A stretch of DNA of 64,000 bases from Cupriavidus necator N-1 (GCF_000219215.1 NC_015726.1:1984001-2048000), one strand, 5' to 3'; shown: positions 43,313 to 56,983, numbered from the stretch's first letter. The notes: a model not told the origin generated them from the sequence alone. Numbers and translations: made by a program.

Positions 43313-43832
43313 CTGGTCAGTGCTCGGGCTGCCCGGCAATGGCGGCATCGCCCACATCGCGCATGAAATGCTGTCGCGCCAGCTTGGCTTAAAGGTCAAC
43401 TACATCCCGTATGCCGGCGGTGCGCCGGCTACCGTGGACCTGCTCGGCGGCCATATCGACGCCACGCTGATCACGCTGGCAGCGGTGACCGACTATGTAC
43501 GCGCCGGCAAGCTATCCGCGCTCGCGGTCACGACACCTTATCGCTCCAAAGCACTGCCGCAGGTTCCCACGCTTGCCGAAGCCGGCGCCACGGGCTTTGC
43601 CGTGGAGAGTTGGCAAGGACTGCTCGCGCCTGCGGCAACTCCGGCTGCTGTGGTCGAGCGCATCAGCCGCGATGTCGCGGCGGTGCTGCACGCACCCGCC
43701 ACCCGCGGCCAGTTGGAAGACGCTGGCTATGTCGTAGTCGCCTCGTCGGCGCAGGAGCTGGATGCAACGCTGGCGCGCGACCTGCCCCGTTACGCCTCGG
43801 TGATCTCCGCATCGGGCATCGCGCTGCGCTGA
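43313..43832 (+). pseudogene. 5'-truncated Bug/TctC receptor fragment
   Basis: The frame starts inside the family at GLPGNGGIAHIAHEMLS and runs through YIPYAGGAPATVDLLGGHID, KSKALPQVPTLAEAG-like and ESWQGLLAPAATP to a normal end. The first ~150 residues, including the signal peptide, are missing. It is head-to-head with the broken minus-strand receptor, with about 85 bp between them. It is not joined in frame to that gene. Confidence 0.8.
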
Positions 43833-43849
43833 TAACCGCTGGAACCCAA

Positions 43850-45470
43850 ATGACTGACATGACCCATGCCATCGACGCCGCCACGCTGCGCGGCTGGCTC
43901 AACGACGGGCAGCCGCTAGCCCTGTTCGACGTTCGCGAGCACGGCCAGTACGGCGAAGGCCATCCGTTCTTCGCCGTGCCCCTGCCCTACAGCCGCCTTG
44001 AGCTTGAAGTCGGCCAGCTGGCACCGCGCCGTGCGGAACGCATCGTGCTGTTCGACGATGGCGACGTGGAAAATCCCGTGGCGTCGCACGCAGCGCGGCG
44101 CCTCGCCGATCTTGGCTACCTGAACGTGACAGTGCTCGACGGCGGCGCACCCGCCTGGGCTGCCGCCGGCTATACCTTGTTCAAGGGAGTCAACGTACCC
44201 TCCAAGACGTTTGGCGAGCTGGTCGAGCACATCCAGCACACGCCCCGCCTGAGCGCCGACGACCTTGTAGCGCGCCGTGCCGCCGGAGAGAGCTTCGTGC
44301 TGGTGGATGGCCGCTCCGACGAAGAACACCGCAAGATGACCGTCCCGGGCGCGCTGAGCTGCCCCAACGGCGACCTTGCGCTGCGGCTGCCCGCGCTGCT
44401 GCCCAATCCGAACACGCCCGTGGTGGTGCATTGCGCCGGGCGCACGCGCAGCATCATCGGCGCCCAGACGCTGCTGAACCTGGGCCTGCCCAATCCGGTA
44501 CTGGCGCTGGAGAACGGCACGCAGGGCTGGTATCTGGCAGGCCATGCGCTGGAGCATGGCAGCGACCGCTTCACTGTCGCCGTGCCTTCGGCGCCGGTGC
44601 TCGCCGCGGCGCGCGAGCGCTCCGTCAGGCTGCTGCAGAGCGCTTTGGCCTGCCCTCGCTGTCGACCGCGCAGGCACAGCAATGGCTGCATGATGCGCAC
44701 CGCACCACCTACCTCTTCGATATCCGTTCCGCCGACGAATTTGCCCGGCGTACGATCGATGGCGCGGTGCATGCGCCCGGCGGACAGCTGGTGCAGGCAA
44801 CGATCGCTATATCGGGGTGCGCGGCAGCCGCGTCATTGTGTTCGACGACGACGGCGTGCGCGCGCCGGTGGTTGCCAGCTGGTTGCACCAGCTTGGCTAT
44901 GAGACCGCCGTGCTTGCCGATGGCGTGGAGGCCTCGCTGCAGGTTCGCGCGCGACCAAAGGTGGAGGTCACTACCGCCCTGCCCGTGCTCAACGCCGACC
45001 TGCTGCAAGCGCTGCACATCGCAGCCCAGCGCCTAGCTATCATCGACCTGCGCGAGAGCTCGGCATCTGAGCGCGGTCATGCATCTGGCGCGGTCTGGTC
45101 GATCCGGCCGCGGCTGCTGTAACAACTGCGGGCGCTTGGCGTAGCGCATGCCGATCCTGTGGTTCTGATCGCCAGCGAGCCAGACATAGCAATACTTGCG
45201 GGCGGGGATCTGCTTGAGGCGGGCTATCGGCACGTGTACCACACCGACAATGGCTATGCCACCTGGCAGTCAGCCGGGCTGCCGCAAGCGGCTGCGCTCG
45301 AGCCGCTGCCAGCCAAAGCGCGCATCGATTACCTGTTCTTCGTGCACGACCGCCACGAGGGCAACCGGGACGCAGCCCGCGCCTACCTGGCGTGGGAAAC
45401 CGGGCTGATCGCGCAGTGCGCGCCGGATGAGCTGGGTGTGTTCCGCATTGCCGCGTCTGGGCGCGACTAG
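43850..45470 (+). pseudogene. Broken four-domain rhodanese
   Basis: The start MTDMTHAIDAATLRGWL opens a rhodanese domain. A second (VDGRSDEEHRK; active-site cysteine in VHCAGRTRS) follows, then a third (LFDIRSADEFARRTIDGAVHAPG) in a shifted frame from near 44,610. The frame shifts again near 44,801 (a base lost before GATCGCTATATC), and a nonsense TAA stands at 45,120 inside the fourth domain (IDLRESSAS...LL-stop-QLRALG). Repaired, it would be about 540 residues. Its sulfurtransferase function is almost certainly lost. Confidence 0.87.
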
Positions 45471-45653
45471 CCCCAACCTGCCGGGCGAGCCGGCGTTCGG
45501 GATAGCAGGTCTGTGGAGGGGCTGGCCGGACGCCTACTCTTTCCACGAGACCTACATATTCCCGCGAACACGCATGAAACCTGGCTTCCGAGATTGATCG
45601 CTACTGTCACGGCCGGTATTGCCGTAGCAGCAAGATGACGAAATCCCTGCCCC

Positions 45654-47247
<1,594 letters not shown>

Positions 47248-47273
<26 letters not shown>

Positions 47274-47871
47274 GATGGGCCGATGGCGTGTCTTCCGGGA
47301 TGGGCTCGGCCACGACTTCCGTGCCGGGGCCATAGCCCGGCGGCGGCGTGATGACCGGCTCGCGCCGGAATTCTGGGGTATTCGTTGGGCGCGCCGCGGG
47401 GGCGACGCCGGGTTCCTTGCGGACTTCCTTCTTGTTTTCCTGTTCCTGCAGTGCGCGCTCGGCCTTCAGCTGCCTTTCGCGGTTGCGCACGCGCCTGGAA
47501 GCGGGAATCTGCACCAGCGCGAAAAACGCCAGCACCACTGCCATCACCGGCAGCCAGATCTTGCCCGCGCCGACCAGCGGCAGTTCCATGAACACCATCC
47601 AGGCAATGATCAGCACTGCGCTGGCCAGGTTCACATAGCCGGCCGTGCGCGCCACTGGCACTGTCAGCTGGCCGTTGAATGTTGCCTGCCACAGCAGCAC
47701 GGCCAGGCCGACCAGTGCCACGCCCAGCAGCTGCCCGAACAGGGCGGGTTGCGGCTGCGGCAACTGCAGCGCCGCATACAGCGTGGTGAACGGGGACATC
47801 AACAGCAGGATGCCCAGCATCAAATCCACCAGGGCATCAAAAAACAGCACGGCTCGCAGCAATACCTTCAT
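47248..47871 (-). CDS. Unknown four-helix membrane protein between guaB and guaA
   Basis: This 207-residue protein has about four hydrophobic helices in its first 125 residues (from [21 protein letters not shown] to [16 protein letters not shown]). A charged, proline-rich cytosolic tail follows ([24 protein letters not shown] and [10 protein letters not shown]). I do not recognise a named family. The stop lies inside the guaA reading frame (26-bp overlap), so expression is tied to guaA. Confidence 0.75.
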
Positions 47872-48067
47872 TGGCGCTCCTCGTCATGGGCCTGGCCGAT
47901 GGTGCGGCCGGCTGGTGTGGCCCACGTTCAGGCAACACCGGCGTTGCGAGCGGCCGGGCCGGATGGCATTCCGGTCAGGCGAAGGCGCCGCCCGCGGCAA
48001 TGCGCCCTCGCCCCGACGATCTTGCGGCCGCGCACCGCCGCGAGGCGACGGGCGCAGCCGCTGCGCG

Positions 48068-49558
<1,491 letters not shown>

Positions 49559-49665
49559 TTATACAGGAATGCGCGCTTTGCTGATGCACTGCAACGGGCT
49601 TTCCTGCGGGCTTTCCTGCAAGCGGTCTGCTATGCTCGTCGGTTTTTACTCGGGCGAACCGAAGC

Positions 49666-50625
49666 ATGGGAATCGGCGTATTGTGCGGGCTGCTGGCAGG
49701 CGCCTTCTGGGGCATGGTCTTTATCGCCCCCAAGCTGCTGCCCGTGTTCTCGCCGTGGGAGCTGGCCATCGGCCGCTACCTGGCCTATGGGCTGGTCGCC
49801 TTCGTGGCCGCGCTGCCGCTGATGAAGCGCATCGCGCGCAAGCTGACCCGGGCGGACTGCGTGGCGCTGCTGCGCCAGGCCTTCACCGGCAACCTGCTCT
49901 ACTACGTGCTGCTGGCCTTCGGCGTGCAGCTCGCCGGGGTGGGTCCCACCTCCCTGATCATCGGCATCCTGCCGATCTCGGTCACCATCATGGGCCGGCG
50001 CGACCACGGCGCCGTGCCACTGTCGCGGCTGATGTGGCCGCTGCTGGTGGTGGTGGCCGGCATCGCATGCATCAACATTGACCTGTTCGGCGGCGGCCAG
50101 AGCGCCCACGCGGCGGCGGCCGGTGCGGCAGTCCGGCCAGTCTGGCAGAAACTGGCCGGCGTTTGCTGCGCAGCCGGCGCGCTGGTCTGCTGGACGCTCT
50201 ACGCGGTCGATAACGCACGCTACCTGCAGCGCAACCCGCAATACAGCGGTAATGAATGGTCGGCGCTGTACGGGTTGTCGACCGGCGCGGTGTCGGCGGT
50301 GCTCGCCGTGATCGGCTGGCTGCTGGCGGGCGACACGCTGACCGCGGGCGACAGCGGCCGTGACTGGCAGTGGTTCTGGATGGTCAATGCCGCGGTGGCG
50401 TTGGGCGCGTCGCTGATCGGCAACAACCTGTGGAATATTGCCAGCCGGCGCCTGCCGCTGACGCTGTCGGGCCAGATGATCGTGTTCGAGACGCTGTTCG
50501 CGCTGGCCTACGGCTTTGTCTTCGATCACCGCTGGCCGCGGCCGCTGGAAATCGCCGCCATTGTGCTGCTGATGGTCGGCGTGGCCTGGTCGGTGCGCTT
50601 GCACGCCACCGACAAGTCTGCGTAG
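49666..50625 (+). CDS. EamA/DMT-family transporter
   Basis: This 319-residue inner-membrane protein has about ten hydrophobic helices in two EamA repeats, starting IGVLCGLLAGAFWGMVFIAPK and later NNLWNIASRRLPLTLSGQMIVFETLFALAYGFV. The family exports or imports small metabolites; the substrate cannot be told. It is divergent from guaB across 134 bp. Confidence 0.85.
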   Translation: MGIGVLCGLLAGAFWGMVFIAPKLLPVFSPWELAIGRYLAYGLVAFVAALPLMKRIARKLTRADCVALLRQAFTGNLLYYVLLAFGVQLAGVGPTSLIIGILPISVTIMGRRDHGAVPLSRLMWPLLVVVAGIACINIDLFGGGQSAHAAAAGAAVRPVWQKLAGVCCAAGALVCWTLYAVDNARYLQRNPQYSGNEWSALYGLSTGAVSAVLAVIGWLLAGDTLTAGDSGRDWQWFWMVNAAVALGASLIGNNLWNIASRRLPLTLSGQMIVFETLFALAYGFVFDHRWPRPLEIAAIVLLMVGVAWSVRLHATDKSA

Positions 50626-50828
50626 ACTAGCGAACGATGGCGCGGGGATCACACACGCCACGAACAACAGCTTTACCAGGGTCAAACCGGCGCTACGCAC
50701 CTGATACCAGGCGGGCGCCAAGCCATCGCCGCGGCTGTCCTGCCGCGACATCGCCATGCGCGCAGCCGGCGGCCCAGCACGATTCCAGCCGCACCAGTTA
50801 CTTCCGAGTCACTTTAAGACGCCTCGCC

Positions 50829-51350
50829 ATGAAACGATCGTCCGCGCTGTGCCTGCTTGCCGCCGCCACTCTCGCCGTTCCCGTCCAGGCCCTTGCCTAC
50901 TGGCAATGGCGCGACGCCAACGGCCGCATGGTCTACAGCGACGTGCCGCCGTCGGCGGCGGCAGCCAAGGTGCTGCGTGCGCCGGGCCGCTTTGCCGGCG
51001 AGTTCCAGCCGGTGGAGGCCGCCAATGCCACGGCGCCCGCCCCTGCTGCCCCCGCTCCGGCCAAAGCCGCGGCCAAGCCCGCCGCGGCCCCGGCGCCGAC
51101 GCCCGAAGAAGCCTTCCAGAAGCGCCGCGAGGCCAGCCTGAAAGCCGCCACCGTAGAGGCCCGCAGGGAAAGCGAGGCGGCTGAGCGCGAGGCCCGCTGC
51201 GCCCAGCTGCGCAGCTACGCCAACGGCCTGCAGCAAGGCATGCGCGCCGCGGTGGCGGGTCCGGACGGCTCGCTGCAGCACCTGAACAGCGACCAGCGCC
51301 AGGCCGAAATGCTCAAGACCAACGCCAGCCTCGAAAAGAACTGCAGCTGA
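50829..51350 (+). CDS. DUF4124 periplasmic protein
   Basis: This 173-residue protein has a signal peptide (cleavage probably after VQALA) followed by the DUF4124 core YWQWRDANGRMVYSDVPP. The middle is rich in alanine and proline, and a charged helix EAFQKRREASLKAATVEARRE leads to a late cysteine pair. DUF4124 proteins are envelope proteins of unknown job. It is followed by a hairpin terminator. The 200 bp upstream show nothing clear. Confidence 0.8.
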   Translation: MKRSSALCLLAAATLAVPVQALAYWQWRDANGRMVYSDVPPSAAAAKVLRAPGRFAGEFQPVEAANATAPAPAAPAPAKAAAKPAAAPAPTPEEAFQKRREASLKAATVEARRESEAAEREARCAQLRSYANGLQQGMRAAVAGPDGSLQHLNSDQRQAEMLKTNASLEKNCS

Positions 51351-51360
51351 AGTCAAAGAA

Positions 51361-51384
51361 AAACGGGGCGCATCGGCCCCGTTT
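51361..51384. terminator. Bidirectional intrinsic terminator
   Basis: A 9-bp stem AAACGGGGC / GCCCCGTTT with a six-base loop lies between the convergent DUF4124 and RnfH genes. On the minus strand it is followed by TTTTTCTTT, so it ends the RatA-RnfH transcript well. On the plus strand the T run is short. Confidence 0.8.
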
Positions 51385-51404
51385 GCATGCGTGGCAGGCT
51401 CGGC

Positions 51405-51752
51405 TCAACCGCTGCCGCGCAACCACTTCTGGCCTTCGCGCGTGCCGCCCGCGCGCTGCTTCTGCACCCGCTTGCGGCGTGCCTGCTTGGGATCGGCGGT
51501 CAAGGGCCGGTAAACCTCCACGCGGTCGCCTTCGCGCACCACCGTCTCCGGCGTCTTGAGCTTGCCGAAGATGCCCACCCGCATGGTCGACGGGTCCACC
51601 TCCGGACAGGCCTGCTGCAGCCCGGAGCCGACGATCGCCGCGGCAATCGTGGTGCCGGCCGGCACGTCGATCTCCTTCAGGAAGACGGTATCGGGCCGCG
51701 CATAGCAGACCGCGATATGCACCGTCCCCGCGCCAGCGTCAGTTGGCGACAT
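51405..51752 (-). CDS. RnfH family ubiquitin-like protein
   Basis: This 115-residue protein starts MSPTDAGAG. The beta-grasp core has HIAVCYARPDTVFLKEIDVPAGTTI and VGIFGKLKTPETVVREGDRVEVYRPL, the RnfH hallmark, and a basic C-terminal tail. The start overlaps the RatA stop by 14 bp, the usual RatA-RnfH pairing. The exact role is unknown. Confidence 0.87.
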   Translation of the reverse strand: MSPTDAGAGTVHIAVCYARPDTVFLKEIDVPAGTTIAAAIVGSGLQQACPEVDPSTMRVGIFGKLKTPETVVREGDRVEVYRPLTADPKQARRKRVQKQRAGGTREGQKWLRGSG

Positions 51753-52176
51753 ATACCACCTCGGCCCGCTTGACGAAGGCGTCGACAAAGGTATTGGCAA
51801 TCATGCTGAAGACCGGGCCGATGATTTTTTCCAGCAGCAGGCTGGAAAACTCATAGTGCAGGTGGAATTCGATCTTGCAGGCGTCTTCGCGCAGTGGCGT
51901 AAAGCGCCACGCGCCGTTGAAGGTCTTGAACGGCCCGTCGGCAAAGGTCATGTCGATGCGGGTGGGGCGTTCCTGCGTATTGCGGGTGTGGAAGAACTGC
52001 TGGATCCCTTTGAAGTGGATATGGATCTTGGCGTCGAGCATAGTATCGGTCTGCTCGAACACCTCCACGCCACCGCACCATGGAAGGAACTTGGGATAGT
52101 CCTCCACGCGCGTGACCAGGTCGTACATCTGCGCGGCGGAGTAGCCGAGCAGCACGGATTTATGGACGTCTGCCAT
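51739..52176 (-). CDS. RatA-type START/SRPBCC protein (ubiquinone-binding family)
   Basis: This 145-residue protein begins MADVHKSVLLGYSAAQMYDLV. The pattern YPKFLPWCGGVEV, TFADGPFKTFNGAW and HYEFSSLLLEKIIGPVF fits the RatA/Coq10 group. Coq10-type proteins carry ubiquinone; E. coli RatA was described as a ribosome-association toxin. Upstream frames in the same phase are not conserved in the family, so 52,176 is the start. Divergent from smpB. Confidence 0.88.
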   Translation of the reverse strand: MADVHKSVLLGYSAAQMYDLVTRVEDYPKFLPWCGGVEVFEQTDTMLDAKIHIHFKGIQQFFHTRNTQERPTRIDMTFADGPFKTFNGAWRFTPLREDACKIEFHLHYEFSSLLLEKIIGPVFSMIANTFVDAFVKRAEVVYVAN

Positions 52177-52249
52177 GTAGTGGGCAATCTGGCTTCCGGC
52201 CATGCCGTGCGCAACGCGCGGCAGCATGAACCGGTACCGGGGCTGGTTT

Positions 52250-52269
52250 GCTAAAATGCCAATTTTAGC
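52250..52269. promoter_or_regulatory. Symmetric dyad between RatA and smpB genes
   Basis: GCTAAAAT-GCCA-ATTTTAGC is an exact 8-bp inverted repeat. Both strands carry TAAAAT, which could serve as -10 boxes for the two divergent genes. I found no good -35 boxes, so a protein-binding dyad is as likely. Confidence 0.5.
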
Positions 52270-52353
52270 CGACGCTGGCGCATGGCGGCACCTCGCCATG
52301 CGGCACTGCAGCGATCCGACCGGATTCCACTCATTGTTCCCCCACCCGCACGC

Positions 52354-52806
52354 ATGACCATCGCAGACAACAAAAAGGCCTTTTTCGACTACTTCATCGA
52401 AGAGCGATATGAGGCCGGGATCGTGCTGGAAGGCTGGGAAGTCAAGGCGATCCGCGCCAACCGCGTGCAGATCAAGGAAGGCTACGTGGTGGTGCGCGAC
52501 GCCGAGATGTTCCTGATCGGCGCCCATATCAGCCCGCTGCAAAGCGCCTCCACCCACGTCAATCCCGACCCGGTGCGCACCCGCAAGCTGCTGCTCAAGG
52601 CCGACGAGATCAAGAAGCTGATCGGCAAGGTCGAGCAGCGCGGCTACACGCTGGTCCCGCTGAACCTGCACTACACGCGCGGCCGCGTCAAATGCGAGAT
52701 CGGCCTGGCCAAGGGCAAGAAGCAGTTCGACAAGCGCGAGACCGAGAAGCAGCGCGACTGGCAGCGCGAGAAGGCCCGCATCATGAAGGGCGACGCCAAG
52801 GACTGA
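52354..52806 (+). CDS. smpB: SsrA-binding protein
   Basis: This 150-residue tmRNA partner rescues stalled ribosomes. Motifs: [20 protein letters not shown] at the start, [26 protein letters not shown] and the basic tail [10 protein letters not shown]...[11 protein letters not shown] that enters the mRNA channel. The ATG at 52,354 gives the usual length. The tmRNA gene itself is not nearby. Confidence 0.96.
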   Translation: MTIADNKKAFFDYFIEERYEAGIVLEGWEVKAIRANRVQIKEGYVVVRDAEMFLIGAHISPLQSASTHVNPDPVRTRKLLLKADEIKKLIGKVEQRGYTLVPLNLHYTRGRVKCEIGLAKGKKQFDKRETEKQRDWQREKARIMKGDAKD

Positions 52807-52846
52807 GCCCCGGCGCCGCGCTGCCGCGGCGTGTCCGTCAGTCCCT

Positions 52847-53779
52847 TCAGGCAGCCTTCTGCTGCCCCTTCACGATCTGCAGGGCGGACGCGATCATGCT
52901 GCTCATCTCGCCCAGATTGCCTGGCACGATCAGCGTATTGCCCTGCTTGGCCAGGTTGCCGAACGCAGCCACGTATTCCTCGGCCACCTTCAGGTTGACC
53001 GCATCCATGCCACCTTCGGTGCGGATTGCATTGCCGATCTTCTGGATCGCCTGCGCATTGGCCTCGGCCACCGCCAGGATCGCGCTCGCCTCGCCCTGCG
53101 CCCTGTTGATGGCGGCCTGCCGCTCGCCCTCTGACTTCTGGATCGCCGCCTCGCGCGCGCCCGTGGCCAGGTTGATCTGCTCCTGGCGCTTGCCTTCCGA
53201 CGCGGCGATCAGCGCGCGCTTTTCGCGCTCGGCGGTGATCTGCGCCTGCATCGCGTGCAGGATCTCCTTGGGCGGGGTCAGGTCCTTGATCTCGTAGCGC
53301 AGCACCTTGACGCCCCAGTTGGCGGCAGCCTCATCCAGCGCGTTGACCACGCTGTGGTTGATGAACTCGCGCTCCTCGAAGGTCTTGTCGAGTTCCAGCT
53401 TGCCGATCACCGAGCGCAGCGTGGTCTGCGACAGCTGCGTGATCGCGACCACGAAATTGCTCGATCCATACGATGCCTTCATCGGGTCCGTGACCTGGAA
53501 GTACAGCACGCCATCGACCTGCAGCTGCGTGTTGTCCCTGGTGATGCAGACCTGGCTGGGCACGTCCAGCGGGATTTCCTTGAGCACGTGCTTGTAGGCG
53601 ACGCGGTCGACGAACGGCACCACGATCGACAACCCCGGCGTCAGCGTCGCATGGTAGCGGCCGAGGCGCTCGAGCACCCAGGCATGCTGCTGCGGCACGA
53701 TCTTGATGCCCTTGGCAATCAGCACGATGACGGCAATGAGGATGATCAGCGGCAACAAACCAAGCTGAAATGCGAGCAT
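52847..53779 (-). CDS. SPFH/stomatin-like membrane protein (QmcA type)
   Basis: This 310-residue protein has one N-terminal membrane helix (LGLLPLIILIAVIVLIAKG) and the SPFH domain (PQQHAWVLERLGRYHATLTPGL, DVPSQVCITRDN). Long alanine/glutamate coiled coils follow (EREKRALIAASEGKRQEQ). The start at 53,779 gives the family length; the frame continues upstream but only as overlap. It pairs with the NfeD gene 100 bp upstream and probably organises membrane microdomains or proteases. Confidence 0.9.
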   Translation of the reverse strand: MLAFQLGLLPLIILIAVIVLIAKGIKIVPQQHAWVLERLGRYHATLTPGLSIVVPFVDRVAYKHVLKEIPLDVPSQVCITRDNTQLQVDGVLYFQVTDPMKASYGSSNFVVAITQLSQTTLRSVIGKLELDKTFEEREFINHSVVNALDEAAANWGVKVLRYEIKDLTPPKEILHAMQAQITAEREKRALIAASEGKRQEQINLATGAREAAIQKSEGERQAAINRAQGEASAILAVAEANAQAIQKIGNAIRTEGGMDAVNLKVAEEYVAAFGNLAKQGNTLIVPGNLGEMSSMIASALQIVKGQQKAA

Positions 53780-53879
53780 GTAACGACCCTCCAGACAGAA
53801 GACAGCAGTACGGAGCCGCCAGGCGGCGGCAGGCGGATCGCAGCGCAGCAATTGCCGCGCCGCGCAATAAGACAGGGTT

Positions 53880-54302
53880 TCAGCGGGGAGACACGACCAG
53901 GGTGCTGCCGCGCACCGCGACGATGCGGTAGCGGCCTGGCGCGGCGGCACAATCGGGCGCCAGCTCCACGGTCCAGTCAGCGCCGCGGTACGGCACGCGG
54001 GCGCGCCCGTTGGCGTCCCAGCCGGGCACGTCGAGCTCCTCGCCGATATCGAGATTGACGTTGGGATCGGCAGCGGCGTTGCCGCGCCGCAGCTTGCCAA
54101 AGCGGGTACGGCGCAGCCCGGCGATCAGCACCGCCGCGACCAGCGCGGCCACCAGCGTCTGCGCGGCCGGCGACAACCCCAGCAGGGCTCCCACGCCGCC
54201 GGCAGCCAGCCCCACCGCCACCATCAGCAGGTAAAAGGTGCCGGTGTTCAGCTCGATGATCACCAGCGCGACCGCTGCCACGAACCAGATGTAGTACGCC
54301 AT
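53880..54302 (-). CDS. NfeD family membrane protein
   Basis: This 140-residue protein has two or three hydrophobic helices (YYIWFVAAVALVIIELNTGTFYLL and VAALVAAVLIAG) and a C-terminal OB-fold NfeD domain (GEELDVPGWDANGRARVPYRGADWTVEL). It belongs with the downstream SPFH gene, the usual NfeD-stomatin pair. Confidence 0.9.
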   Translation of the reverse strand: MAYYIWFVAAVALVIIELNTGTFYLLMVAVGLAAGGVGALLGLSPAAQTLVAALVAAVLIAGLRRTRFGKLRRGNAAADPNVNLDIGEELDVPGWDANGRARVPYRGADWTVELAPDCAAAPGRYRIVAVRGSTLVVSPR

Positions 54303-54334
54303 CCAAGCCCCCGTTCGTCCAGAGAGATCCCGAA

Positions 54335-54372
54335 AAGTAAAAACCCCGCAGCGCCTTTCAGCGTCTGCGGGG
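54335..54372 (-). terminator. Intrinsic terminator of ppsA
   Basis: On the minus strand an 8-bp stem CCCCGCAG / CTGCGGGG with a 13-base loop is followed by TTTTTACTTTT. It lies about 80 bp beyond the ppsA stop and 33 bp before the NfeD start. Confidence 0.85.
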
Positions 54373-54454
54373 CAGTAGCAACACCTGACGCAGGGCCGGT
54401 GCCTGCCGGCTGCCAGAAGGCGCCGGCAATATGGTTATTGTGACGTCAAATGCT

Positions 54455-56839
54455 TCAGGAAGCCAGCTTCTGCCAGGTCTCAACCACCGAGTCCGGATTC
54501 AGCGAGATCGACTTGATGCCTTCCTTGGTCAGCCACTCGGCAAAGTCCGGATGGTCCGAAGGACCCTGGCCGCAGATGCCGACATACTTGTTCAGGCGGA
54601 TGCACGCCTCGATGGCGCGCGACAGCATGAACCGCACTGCCGGATCGCGTTCGTCGAAGTCCTTGGCCAGCAGTTCCATGCCCGAATCGCGGTCCAGGCC
54701 CAGCGTCAGCTGCGTCAGGTCGTTCGAACCGATCGAGAAGCCGTCGAAGTACTGCAGGAACTCTTCGGCCAGGATCGCGTTGGACGGCACTTCACACATC
54801 ATGATGATGCGCAGGCCGTTCTCGCCGCGCTTCAGGCCGTGCTTGGCCAGCAGCTCGATGACCTTGGCGGCCTGGCCCAGCGTACGCACGAACGGCACCA
54901 TGATCTCGACGTTGGTCAGGCCCATTTCGTCGCGCACGCGCTTCATGGCCTTGCATTCCATCTCGAACGCTTCGGCGAAGTCGTCGGCGATGTAGCGCGA
55001 GGCGCCGCGGAAGCCCAGCATCGGGTTTTCTTCGTCCGGCTCATAGCGCGAACCGCCGATCAGCTTCTTGTACTCGTTGGACTTGAAGTCCGACAGGCGC
55101 ACGATCACGGGCTTCGGGTAGAAGGCCGCGCCGATGGTGGCGATGCCCTCGGCCAGCTTGTCGACGTAGAACGCGCGCGGGCTGGCATGGCCGCGGGCCA
55201 CGCTTTCCACGGCCTTCTTCAGGTCGGCATCGACTTGCGGGTAGTCAAGGATGGCCTTCGGGTGGACACCGATGTTGTTGTTGATGATGAATTCCAGGCG
55301 GGCCAGGCCGACGCCGCAGTTCGGGATCTGCGCGAAGTCGAACGCCAGCTGCGGGTTGCCCACGTTCATCATCAGCTTGACATCGATTTCCGGCATGTCG
55401 CCACGCTGGACTTCGGTCACTTCGGTTTCCAGCAGGCCGTCGTAGATGCGGCCTTCGTCGCCTTCGGCGCACGACACCGTCACCAGCGTGCCGTCCTTCA
55501 GCACGTCGGTGGCGTCGCCGCAGCCGACCACGGCCGGCACGCCCAGTTCACGCGCGATGATGGCCGCGTGGCAGGTACGGCCGCCACGGTTGGTGACGAT
55601 GGCCGAGGCACGCTTCATCACCGGCTCCCAGTTCGGGTCGGTCATGTCGGCCACCAGCACGTCGCCGGGCTGCACGCGCTCCATCTCGGACGGGTCGTTG
55701 ATCACGCGCACCGGGCCGGTGCCGATCTTCTGGCCGATGGCGCGGCCGCTGGTCAGCACCGGCGCGGTGCCCTTGAGCTTGAAGCGCAGCTCGGCCTTGC
55801 CGGCGGACTGGCTCTTCACCGTTTCCGGGCGCGCCTGCAGGATGTAGATCTTGCCGTCCTTGCCGTCCTTGCCCCACTCGATGTCCATCGGACGGCCATA
55901 GTGCTTCTCGATGATCATCGCGTACCTGGCCAGCTCGGTCACGTCGTCGTCGGTGATCGAGTAGCGGTTGCGCAGTTCGGTGGGCACGTCGACGGTCTTG
56001 ACGCGGCCGGCTTCGCCCGGCTTGGTGAATTCCATCTTGATCAGCTTGGAGCCGATCGAGCGGCGGATGATCGGGTACTTGCCGGCCTGCAGCGTCGGCT
56101 TGAAGACGTAGAACTCGTCCGGGTTGACCGCGCCCTGCACCACGGTTTCGCCCAGGCCGTAGCTGGAGGTGATGAAGACCACGTCGGGGAAGCCGGATTC
56201 GGTGTCGATGGTGAACATCACGCCCGAAGAAGCCAGGTCCGAACGCACCATGCGCTGGATGCCGGCCGACAGCGCCACCACATCATGGGCAAAGCCCTTG
56301 TGCACGCGGTAGGAAATGGCACGGTCGTTGTACAGCGAGGCGAACACGTGCTTGATCTTGTCGAGCACGTCGTCGATGCCGCTGACGTTCAGGTAGGACT
56401 CTTGCTGGCCGGCGAACGAGGCGTCGGGCAGGTCTTCGGCGGTGGCCGACGAACGCACGGCGAACGAGGCCTCGGCGCCTTCGCGCTCGGCCACGCGGGC
56501 GTAGGATTCACGGATTTCCTGCTCCAGGCGCGGCTGGAACGGCGCGGAGGCGACCCACTCGCGGATCTCGGCACCGGCCTCGGCCAGAGCCTTGACGTCG
56601 TCGACGTTCAGAGTCTTCAGGCGCTGGGAAATGCGCTCGGTCAGGTTGTTGTGGGCAAGGAAGTCGCGGAAGGCGAGCGCGGTGGTGGCAAAGCCGCCGG
56701 GAACCCGGACGCCGGCTTCCGCCAGCTGGGAGATCATCTCGCCCAGCGACGAATTCTTGCCGCCGACGATTTCCACGTCAGCCATGCGCAACTGCTCGAA
56801 CGGCAGCACATAGGCGCCGTTATCTGCCTGGTTAGTCAT
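54455..56839 (-). CDS. ppsA: Phosphoenolpyruvate synthase
   Basis: This 794-residue enzyme makes PEP from pyruvate and ATP for gluconeogenesis. The ATP-grasp domain is N-terminal ([40 protein letters not shown]). The phosphohistidine is in [15 protein letters not shown] near residue 425. The PEP-binding barrel carries the catalytic cysteine in [12 protein letters not shown] near residue 750. It is divergent from its regulator ppsR. Confidence 0.96.
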   Translation of the reverse strand: MTNQADNGAYVLPFEQLRMADVEIVGGKNSSLGEMISQLAEAGVRVPGGFATTALAFRDFLAHNNLTERISQRLKTLNVDDVKALAEAGAEIREWVASAPFQPRLEQEIRESYARVAEREGAEASFAVRSSATAEDLPDASFAGQQESYLNVSGIDDVLDKIKHVFASLYNDRAISYRVHKGFAHDVVALSAGIQRMVRSDLASSGVMFTIDTESGFPDVVFITSSYGLGETVVQGAVNPDEFYVFKPTLQAGKYPIIRRSIGSKLIKMEFTKPGEAGRVKTVDVPTELRNRYSITDDDVTELARYAMIIEKHYGRPMDIEWGKDGKDGKIYILQARPETVKSQSAGKAELRFKLKGTAPVLTSGRAIGQKIGTGPVRVINDPSEMERVQPGDVLVADMTDPNWEPVMKRASAIVTNRGGRTCHAAIIARELGVPAVVGCGDATDVLKDGTLVTVSCAEGDEGRIYDGLLETEVTEVQRGDMPEIDVKLMMNVGNPQLAFDFAQIPNCGVGLARLEFIINNNIGVHPKAILDYPQVDADLKKAVESVARGHASPRAFYVDKLAEGIATIGAAFYPKPVIVRLSDFKSNEYKKLIGGSRYEPDEENPMLGFRGASRYIADDFAEAFEMECKAMKRVRDEMGLTNVEIMVPFVRTLGQAAKVIELLAKHGLKRGENGLRIIMMCEVPSNAILAEEFLQYFDGFSIGSNDLTQLTLGLDRDSGMELLAKDFDERDPAVRFMLSRAIEACIRLNKYVGICGQGPSDHPDFAEWLTKEGIKSISLNPDSVVETWQKLAS

Positions 56840-56983
56840 GAGAGCCTCAAAACAAAGTAGAAAACTTGTTGCGCATGGCCGGTATGTTGTTGATGTTCTG
56901 TTCCCGGACCAATGATCGCTTGGCTAAGCAACCCCGAACTGGCGCTGCGGACCTGGCGCTACGGCTCTCATCGCGTAGCGCAC

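Noticed and set aside
54431..56860. 809-codon open frame on the plus strand
   Set aside because: Antisense to ppsA over its whole length; the low-complexity His/Arg/Val-rich product has no family features.
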